In this document: positions 59,229 to 64,000 of the stretch, piece by piece
Layout of the letters: the number at the start of each line of letters is the position of its first letter
Position numbering within the stretch: position 1 is the stretch's first letter
NCBI GenBank assembly: GCA_018266105.1
Contig: JAFEBA010000076.1
Location: forward strand, 83,905-147,904
Source of the DNA: a bacterium
Lineage (GTDB): Bacteria; Vulcanimicrobiota; Xenobia; Xenobiales; JADMJV01
Reading direction: 5' to 3'
Length of the DNA: 64,000 bases
Translations under genes and position numbers: made by a program
Notes under the pieces: model-generated
What the model was told of the DNA's origin: nothing
Databases searched by the model: none
The model's input: the letters and a program-made list of their open reading frames with translations, nothing else

Positions 59229-61007
59229 CTACTCTCGACCGCGCTCGCCCTTATCTTCGTTAATGAAGATCCAGGCGGCAATCTCGCCCGGCTGAATGCT
59301 GAAGGACCCGTCGCTATCCCCGCGCCAGAATTCTCGGTCGCGAACGTAACGCGAGGAAGTATCTGCAGCCGGAATCGAGAGACTGTCAGCCACCAGCGCG
59401 CGCACCCGCTGTTGCCACAGCTCGAGATTGGCCGGTCGTAAATCGATCCAGCCAGCCCGGGCCCATTCCTCCAGGGAATGGCTGTCCAGGTGGACCTCGT
59501 TGTTTCCACTGGGCGGCGGGGTCTTGACCTGTCGACCCCGCAGCAGTTGGGCCTTTCCGTCTTTTTCAAAAAGCACGGGAATCCCGATGGAGACAGGCGT
59601 GGCCAACAAATCCGGATTCAGTTCGAGTAACCCGAAGATTTGCTCAACCAGTTGCTGTGGGGTGTGCTTGAGCACGTCCTGCAGGTCGTTAAAGAGTCGC
59701 TTGAGGTAGTAAGCCTCGTAAAGCAACTTGGAGAGGCGTGGAGGACCCAGATTCTCAAAGGCCACCGAGTCCACACCGTGACGACCTTCCAGTTCGCGCA
59801 GCTTCTGGATCGCGCGCTGACGCTGAAAGCCGGCCCGATAGGTGGGTCCCATACAGGTCACGTTCAGGGCATTGATCACATCCTTGCCGGTGTTGACACC
59901 GCGCACCTCATCCACCACGTTGCGCGCGATTTCCTCTGGAGTGACAAACTCCATCTGGCCCGGCGAGGTGATGGCCACGAACTCCTCTGTAGAGAAAAGT
60001 CCGTTCTCGCCCGTATCCACAAATACCGTCTCAAGCTTTTTGCCGGACGGCTTCCCAAAATCAGGATCGTCCAACCTGAGAATGGTCCCGGCCTCGGCAC
60101 TGATGGCGTGACTGAAACTGACTTCCTCCAGTTCAACCGGACGCCCGCGCTTGTTGATTTCCCCAAACCCGATGCCGCGCCAGCCGATCATGGCCGTGGG
60201 CTTGATCTCCATGGTCGCCGGAGGGGCTTTAGAGATGACCTCGGCCTCGTTCTCCAGGCTGGCAATGCCCGGGGTCCGGGCCAGCAAGAAGAGCAGCAGG
60301 GTGTGGGCTCCGGCCACGGCCGACTTGGAGAGCAAAACCGAAGACGGCCGCTCTTCGCCATGAGTATAGGGGATGTTCCAACCCATTCCGCCGGTGCCAG
60401 AAGTGCCTAGCTTCACATAAGCCTTGGTATCTACAGCCACCATCGCTCGATAGAGCACATCCACGTGACGAATCAACTGAGGGATGTAGAGGCTGCACAG
60501 CAACTTCTCCACCGAGTCTTTGTTGGTGGATTCATCCTGAACCTCGCGCCAGACCTGACGGGCGTGCGAGAAAATGTCCGAGTAGGCAATGCCCGTGGCC
60601 GTATTCATGGCGTCGATGATCACATGCGGCTGATATTTCAGGACGATCTGATAAAGGTAAAAGCGACGGGCCACCTCAGCCGACATGGGCGTCAGCGTGT
60701 CCTCAATAATGGCCGCTCGCCCCTCAGGAGTCTGCATGGCCTGGTTGCCGGTCAAATGCCTCAGGCTCTCACGGGCAAACAGATTGCCCCATTCCGGGAC
60801 CAGTTCGACCTGCTGCTGATCGTGCGTCAGCTGAGAAGCGCGCTCCATCTCTTCTTGCAAAGTGCGAATGGCCAGCCGGGATTCTTCCTCCTGCAGAGAG
60901 CAGACCACGATGCGGGCGGGGCGGTTCTTAAGCAGTTCGCGACAGACGGCGCGGCCGACCATGCCGCCCCCGCCCAAGACCATGACGGTGGTGCCTTGGA
61001 TATCCAT
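59229..61007 (-). CDS. Rossmann-fold protein of unknown function
   Basis: 592 residues. The N terminus MVLGGGGMVGRAVCRELL is a dinucleotide-binding loop as in extended short-chain dehydrogenases and saccharopine-type reductases, followed by IIDAMNTATGIAYSD and a GTSGTGGMGWNIPYTHGEE segment. The following 350 residues are unfamiliar and may carry a second catalytic or binding domain. No signal peptide. Its start lies 6 bases after the cupin gene ends; the two look like one unit with the upstream PmbA/TldD gene. Confidence 0.7.
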   Translation of the reverse strand: MDIQGTTVMVLGGGGMVGRAVCRELLKNRPARIVVCSLQEEESRLAIRTLQEEMERASQLTHDQQQVELVPEWGNLFARESLRHLTGNQAMQTPEGRAAIIEDTLTPMSAEVARRFYLYQIVLKYQPHVIIDAMNTATGIAYSDIFSHARQVWREVQDESTNKDSVEKLLCSLYIPQLIRHVDVLYRAMVAVDTKAYVKLGTSGTGGMGWNIPYTHGEERPSSVLLSKSAVAGAHTLLLFLLARTPGIASLENEAEVISKAPPATMEIKPTAMIGWRGIGFGEINKRGRPVELEEVSFSHAISAEAGTILRLDDPDFGKPSGKKLETVFVDTGENGLFSTEEFVAITSPGQMEFVTPEEIARNVVDEVRGVNTGKDVINALNVTCMGPTYRAGFQRQRAIQKLRELEGRHGVDSVAFENLGPPRLSKLLYEAYYLKRLFNDLQDVLKHTPQQLVEQIFGLLELNPDLLATPVSIGIPVLFEKDGKAQLLRGRQVKTPPPSGNNEVHLDSHSLEEWARAGWIDLRPANLELWQQRVRALVADSLSIPAADTSSRYVRDREFWRGDSDGSFSIQPGEIAAWIFINEDKGERGRE

Positions 61008-61013
61008 GTCAGC

Positions 61014-61316
61014 TTAAGCCAGCGTGACGCGCAGCAGGCGAACGGGTTGCATGGTATCGTTGACGATTTCCAATTCTTCGCCGGACTCACGCTGCAAGAT
61101 CTGGCCGGCCAGGGGACGCAACACGCGCTCGGCAACTCGAACCTGGGCACCGCCAGCCAGAGTGACCGTGATCAGCTCCTGGCCAGATCCCAGCTTTTCG
61201 GGAGCAAAGGATTGATGGGGCGCCACCTCTTGCCAGAGGGCATTGGGGGCGATCTGTGCCGTGCGGCCCCAGGGCTGCTCGGTCCAGGTGACGTTGTACT
61301 CAGAAATGGCTTGCAT
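61014..61316 (-). CDS. Small cupin-like protein
   Basis: 100 residues of beta-barrel character: ELITVTLAGGAQVRVAERVL, then PLAGQILQRESGEELEIVND, resembling a single cupin domain without the usual His/Glu metal set, so it may bind rather than catalyse. It lies between the PmbA/TldD gene and the Rossmann gene on the minus strand, with gaps of 15 and 6 bases. Confidence 0.6.
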   Translation of the reverse strand: MQAISEYNVTWTEQPWGRTAQIAPNALWQEVAPHQSFAPEKLGSGQELITVTLAGGAQVRVAERVLRPLAGQILQRESGEELEIVNDTMQPVRLLRVTLA

Positions 61317-61331
61317 CGAGTCGTTCTCTTT

Positions 61332-62648
61332 CTACCACCAGGTTCCGGGTGGTTCGGGACGGGCTTGAAATTCTCCGCAGGGTTCCAGGCGCAAGCGCTG
61401 GATGCTGAGGGCCGGAGCCAGACAGCGACCATACCAGGCCCGATCAGCGGCCACGTTGACCAGGTCGCGGCCCAGCAAATCGCTGAAACGTCCGCGCACC
61501 AGCATCGGAGCCAGGCGAATCTGCGGCCTTCCCCCTTGCATCAACCAGGCCACTTCGGCCAGGCGGCAAAACTCATCCGGTTCGCAAGGCGCATCACAAG
61601 GAACCAGTCGATCCAGCAGGATGCCGTCGCCCATATCCTTGGCCAGGTCGCCCAAGGAACTGCGACCGCCCAACAAACTCAGATTGGACCAGCCCGGATT
61701 GGGCGGCAGACCCCAGTCTCGAACGGCCAGGCCGGGCGCATCCACCCCCATGGAGCGGGCGTGGAAACGATCCACCAGGTGATGATGAACCACTCCCTCC
61801 TGAACCAGCGAAACCGGACGTTTCATCTGGCCTTCACCGTCAAAAGGCACCGTTCCGGGACCGCTCTGCAAGGTGGCGTCGTCCTGCAGAGTGATTTGGG
61901 GCGAAAGCCAGGCCTCCCCCCAGGGAGCGGCCAGTTCAGGATGGCCCTCGAAGCGGCGGGCGTCAAAATGGCGCGCCACCATATCCGTGACCAGTGCGGC
62001 CGAGGCGGCCGGAGTGAACACCGCGGCCGTGTCACCGGCGCTTAATTCCTGAACGCCTTCGGCGTGTGCCGCCTGCCAGACCAGTTCCATCAGGAGCTCG
62101 GAGGGATTGGCCCGTAAGCGAGCCGCCAGAATCTGGGCCTGAAGCAGCGGAGCTTGAGTGCTATCCACGGCCACCTGATAGACAATGCGCTGGCCGGTCT
62201 GTTCACCCGCCCGAGTCACAAGGGTCAGCATCTGCCAGCGCAGGCTGGCGCGGATGCGAGTGGGATGGTCCTTAAGCAGGCTGGGCAGCAGAAACTGCAG
62301 TTTAGAGACGTAGCGAGACAGCTTGTCCAGATGCGGCTCCAAGGAAATCGGCTCGCTGGCGTTCGGGCTCTGATGAATGGGCAACCCGTGGGCAAACAAA
62401 ATGCCTTCCAGCGGGGAGCTGCGAGCCGCCTGCAGGCTCCGCTCCAGCAGCATCTCGGGCAACTCGCTGGGTTCACCCCAGGCCCAGCCCAGCCGACCCT
62501 CGTAGTTGACACGAATACCCCAGCCCCGAAATTCGCGCCGAGTACGCGGGTCAGCCAGATCGATTTCACTGCGCTGCTCCCAGGCGATTTCGGCGTCGCG
62601 GCAGCGACGCAGGGCGGTGGCCATCAATTTGCCGGTGGGTGGTTTCAT
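61332..62648 (-). CDS. PmbA/TldD-family protease-like protein
   Basis: 438 residues from the ATG at 62648. The C-terminal half has the TldD/PmbA pattern: GTVPFDGEGQMKRPVSLVQE (usually D-D-E-G-x-x-T-x-x), then VHHHLVDRFHARSMGV. TldD and PmbA mature modified peptides such as microcin B17 and assist plasmid antitoxin cleavage. The family's HExxxH metal motif is not obvious here. A single paralogue is seen rather than the usual TldD/TldE pair. Confidence 0.72.
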   Translation of the reverse strand: MKPPTGKLMATALRRCRDAEIAWEQRSEIDLADPRTRREFRGWGIRVNYEGRLGWAWGEPSELPEMLLERSLQAARSSPLEGILFAHGLPIHQSPNASEPISLEPHLDKLSRYVSKLQFLLPSLLKDHPTRIRASLRWQMLTLVTRAGEQTGQRIVYQVAVDSTQAPLLQAQILAARLRANPSELLMELVWQAAHAEGVQELSAGDTAAVFTPAASAALVTDMVARHFDARRFEGHPELAAPWGEAWLSPQITLQDDATLQSGPGTVPFDGEGQMKRPVSLVQEGVVHHHLVDRFHARSMGVDAPGLAVRDWGLPPNPGWSNLSLLGGRSSLGDLAKDMGDGILLDRLVPCDAPCEPDEFCRLAEVAWLMQGGRPQIRLAPMLVRGRFSDLLGRDLVNVAADRAWYGRCLAPALSIQRLRLEPCGEFQARPEPPGTWW

Positions 62649-62720
62649 GGCCCGGCTCTTTGCTACTGGCGGGGGTAAAGTCCTCCGGGTTGGACGGACC
62701 TTGACGTCGAACTGAGAGGA

Positions 62721-63051
62721 ATGAAAAACAAGCTCCTTTTGCTGGCCTCGCTGAGCGCAGGCTGCGCGAAGTCACCTCCTCATACCATCACGGCCTACGG
62801 AACAGCAGTGGCTCGGGGAAAAGCCGGACCAGTTTGGACTTTGCCTCCGCATCCTGAACGGGCACAGTGACCCGGTTCCGCTCAAGCCCAGACTGAACGC
62901 CTCGGTTGCAGAGGTCCAATTACTGGGGGAGATTCGAGCCAATCTCCCCGGCGCGTATCAACGCGCCAACCAAGCTCAATTCAGGAGCCTGCCAGATCGA
63001 AGAAGGAGGTCAGGATCACTCAATGGTCGACCAAGAACGGACAGGTTCTAG
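62721..63051 (+). pseudogene. Probably frameshifted small lipoprotein
   Basis: The ATG at 62721 opens a lipoprotein signal (MKNKLLLLASLSAGC, classical lipobox LSAGC) and the frame runs to TGA at 62868 (49 residues). In the next frame (+1) an equally protein-like sequence continues through KPDQFGLCLRILNG and VAEVQLLGEIRANLPGAYQ to TAG 63049, so a one-base slip between about 62775 and 62820 would join them. Either the gene is broken or the true product is the 49-residue lipoprotein. GAGAGGA precedes the ATG closely. Nothing is known of its function. Confidence 0.45.
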
Positions 63052-63126
63052 CCATCCCCTTGTAACCATTGCCTCCTCAAGCTGAGCTAGATTTTGCTGG
63101 CACACCCAAGTAGAGGAGACAAAGAC

Positions 63127-63900
63127 ATGGAAGACCTTCGTTTCGTACGAACCCAGCGGGGGTTCAGCCTGAAAGAGACAGCGGCGGCCTGTCAGGTCGA
63201 CCCGAGGCGACTGAGCGACTATGAGCTGGGCTTGCGGCGAGGCTCCCCGTCGGACCTGAACCGAGTTCGGCAGTTCTTGGGAATGACACACGTCAAGAAC
63301 GAGATCGTCCCGCTAACACTGAAGAACCACCGCGCGATCTGCCGCCTCTCTTATGGCATTCAGGTCGACCCTGGTCCGACCTGGGCCAGCCTTCCCCCAA
63401 AATACGATGACCTCTACCGACAGCTCAATCCTCAGCGAACGCCCGACCTGGATTTTCGCTCGAAGGTTCGGGCCGATTCCAGCCAGGAACCTGTCGGTTG
63501 GATCCAGCTCTTTGAGGACGGCGCGGAAGCCACCGCCGCCAGGCCAGGCTGGCTCGATTTCCCTTTCCACCCGTTGGTGGACAGCCGTGGAAACCCAATC
63601 GGAAATCAGCTCCGCGCCGCTTTCCGCGGAGAACACGAGTCTTCCAAGTGGCTGCTCTTCCCGCAGCTCACCCTTTTGCTGCCCGACTACCAGCTTTATC
63701 GGCCCGACGGCCTTCTACTGCGCTATAAACCCCGCCCACGCTGGTCCCTCGTTCAACTCGACGGAGGCGCCCATCGCAACGAGAAGTGGGACCGAAAACA
63801 GGACGCCTCCGTGAAACTGCCAACGCTGCGATTCCCCTCCAGCATCATCTTGGGGCTGAACTTCGCGCGCGAATTCCGCTCAGCGGTGGAGAGTCTCTAG
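63127..63900 (+). CDS. XRE-type HTH fused to nuclease-like domain
   Basis: 257 residues, ATG 63127 with AGAGGAG 8 bases upstream. The first 65 residues carry an XRE-type helix-turn-helix (TQRGFSLKETAAACQVDPRR then LSDYELGLRRGSPSDLNRVR). The C-terminal 90 residues (YRPDGLLL, WSLVQLDGGAHRNEKWDRKQ, then VKLPTLRF) follow the Vsr/DUF559-like endonuclease plan, where the Asp and the acidic pair bind metal. It could be a regulator with DNA-cleaving activity or a defence/selfish element; the flanking palindromes give some weight to mobility. Confidence 0.6.
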   Translation: MEDLRFVRTQRGFSLKETAAACQVDPRRLSDYELGLRRGSPSDLNRVRQFLGMTHVKNEIVPLTLKNHRAICRLSYGIQVDPGPTWASLPPKYDDLYRQLNPQRTPDLDFRSKVRADSSQEPVGWIQLFEDGAEATAARPGWLDFPFHPLVDSRGNPIGNQLRAAFRGEHESSKWLLFPQLTLLLPDYQLYRPDGLLLRYKPRPRWSLVQLDGGAHRNEKWDRKQDASVKLPTLRFPSSIILGLNFAREFRSAVESL

Positions 63901-63910
63901 GCAACTCCCG

Positions 63911-64000
63911 GTCTGGGTGCGGCGAATCCGCACCCAGACTGGGAGCGCGGCGGAGAACGCCTCCAAACCGGGCAGATCCCACTCACGGTGCGGCGAATCC
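63911..64000. repeat. Palindromic repeat unit at window edge
   Basis: 63911-63939 is a perfect hairpin: GTCTGGGTGCGG and CCGCACCCAGAC with loop CGAAT. Its core GGTGCGGCGAATCC (63916-63929) is repeated at 63987-64000, 71 bases further, cut by the window end. No T-run follows, so a terminator is less likely than an interspersed palindromic repeat, though a terminator for the preceding gene is possible. Confidence 0.6.

Noticed and set aside
60465..62045. 526-codon plus-strand open frame opposite the PmbA/TldD-like, cupin and Rossmann genes.
   Set aside because: It spans three minus-strand genes with family signatures or tight operon spacing, and shows no domain pattern.
63016..63291. Minus-strand 91-codon frame opposite the HTH-nuclease gene start.
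   Set aside because: It is antisense to a gene with a clear ribosome site and a recognisable HTH, and has no features of its own.
63901..64000. CRISPR array.
   Set aside because: Only two copies of a 14-bp unit, one inside a strong palindrome and the other cut by the window; spacer length and repeat number cannot be shown.

Overview
The window is a gene-dense, GC-rich stretch of a bacterial chromosome with about 66 protein genes. I see no rRNA or tRNA gene, no insertion sequence and no CRISPR array. The organism is diderm and makes lipid A: it carries bamA, lipid-anchored OmpH/Skp-like genes, lpxD, lpxC, fabZ, lpxA and lpxB in one block. That order, with a Gfo/Idh/MocA oxidoreductase inside it, resembles the outer-membrane (OM) gene cluster known from diderm Terrabacteria such as Negativicutes and Halanaerobiales. 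Two further LpxB-like glycosyltransferases resemble a family known from Cyanobacteria. I infer a deep-branching diderm lineage (Armatimonadota, Eremiobacterota or Vulcanimicrobiota would fit), but the sequence alone does not settle the phylum. Genes are packed tightly, and many start codons overlap the preceding stop (ATGA, GTGA, TTGA, TGATG, TAATG, and in one case apparently CTGA).

Layout. 1-3707: the end of a degenerate HD-GYP protein, an M20 peptidase and two uncharacterised genes. 3677-4864 (minus): an exported PQQ-type beta-propeller, divergent from bamA. 4925-22292: the OM cluster, running bamA, four OmpH/Skp-like lipoproteins, lpxD (short form), an exported protein, lpxC, fabZ, a Gfo/Idh oxidoreductase, lpxA, lpxB, an LpxB paralogue, an isoprenylcysteine-methyltransferase-like membrane enzyme, a small membrane protein, a metallophosphoesterase, a second LpxB paralogue and a CPBP membrane protease. 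22316-28900: small regulatory-looking genes, a phosphoesterase, fabI, a subtilase fused to a glycogen-binding-like domain, an FAD dehydrogenase and a CBS-pair protein. 28854-32813 (minus): an operon of type II pantothenate kinase, ECF sigma factor, MaoC hydratase and a WD40-like propeller.

32911-41521: an exported CxxCxGxG protein, a large TPR-CHAT protein, a zinc-ribbon protein, an aldehyde dehydrogenase, an exported metallopeptidase, a SIMPL-domain protein and a membrane protein of unknown family. 41614-44891 (mostly minus): a MiaE-like hydroxylase, a low-complexity exported protein, a second LpxD-like protein and a paralogue of the preceding unknown membrane protein. 45014-51314: a DUF3857/transglutaminase protein, ispE, a MobA-like nucleotidyltransferase, ridA, an ABC-F ATPase and a small exported protein. 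51368-59220: a divergent pair (hydrophilic protein and M4/M36-like peptidase), then an exported protein, an exported thioredoxin-like protein, a sodium:solute symporter, a two-component system and an exported protein. 59229-62648 (minus): PmbA/TldD-like protein, cupin and Rossmann-fold protein. 62721-64000: a probably frameshifted lipoprotein, an HTH-plus-nuclease-like protein, and palindromic repeats that run to the window edge.

How the genes fit together. The first third is an envelope-building unit: BAM assembly, periplasmic chaperone-like lipoproteins and most of the early Raetz pathway. Neither LpxH nor LpxI is recognisable, although a metallophosphoesterase lies between the LpxB paralogues. 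The most unusual points are the apparent division of LpxD features between two genes, three LpxB-family transferases in one cluster, an lpxB with no canonical start codon, and several exported proteins of unknown function woven into the OM operon.
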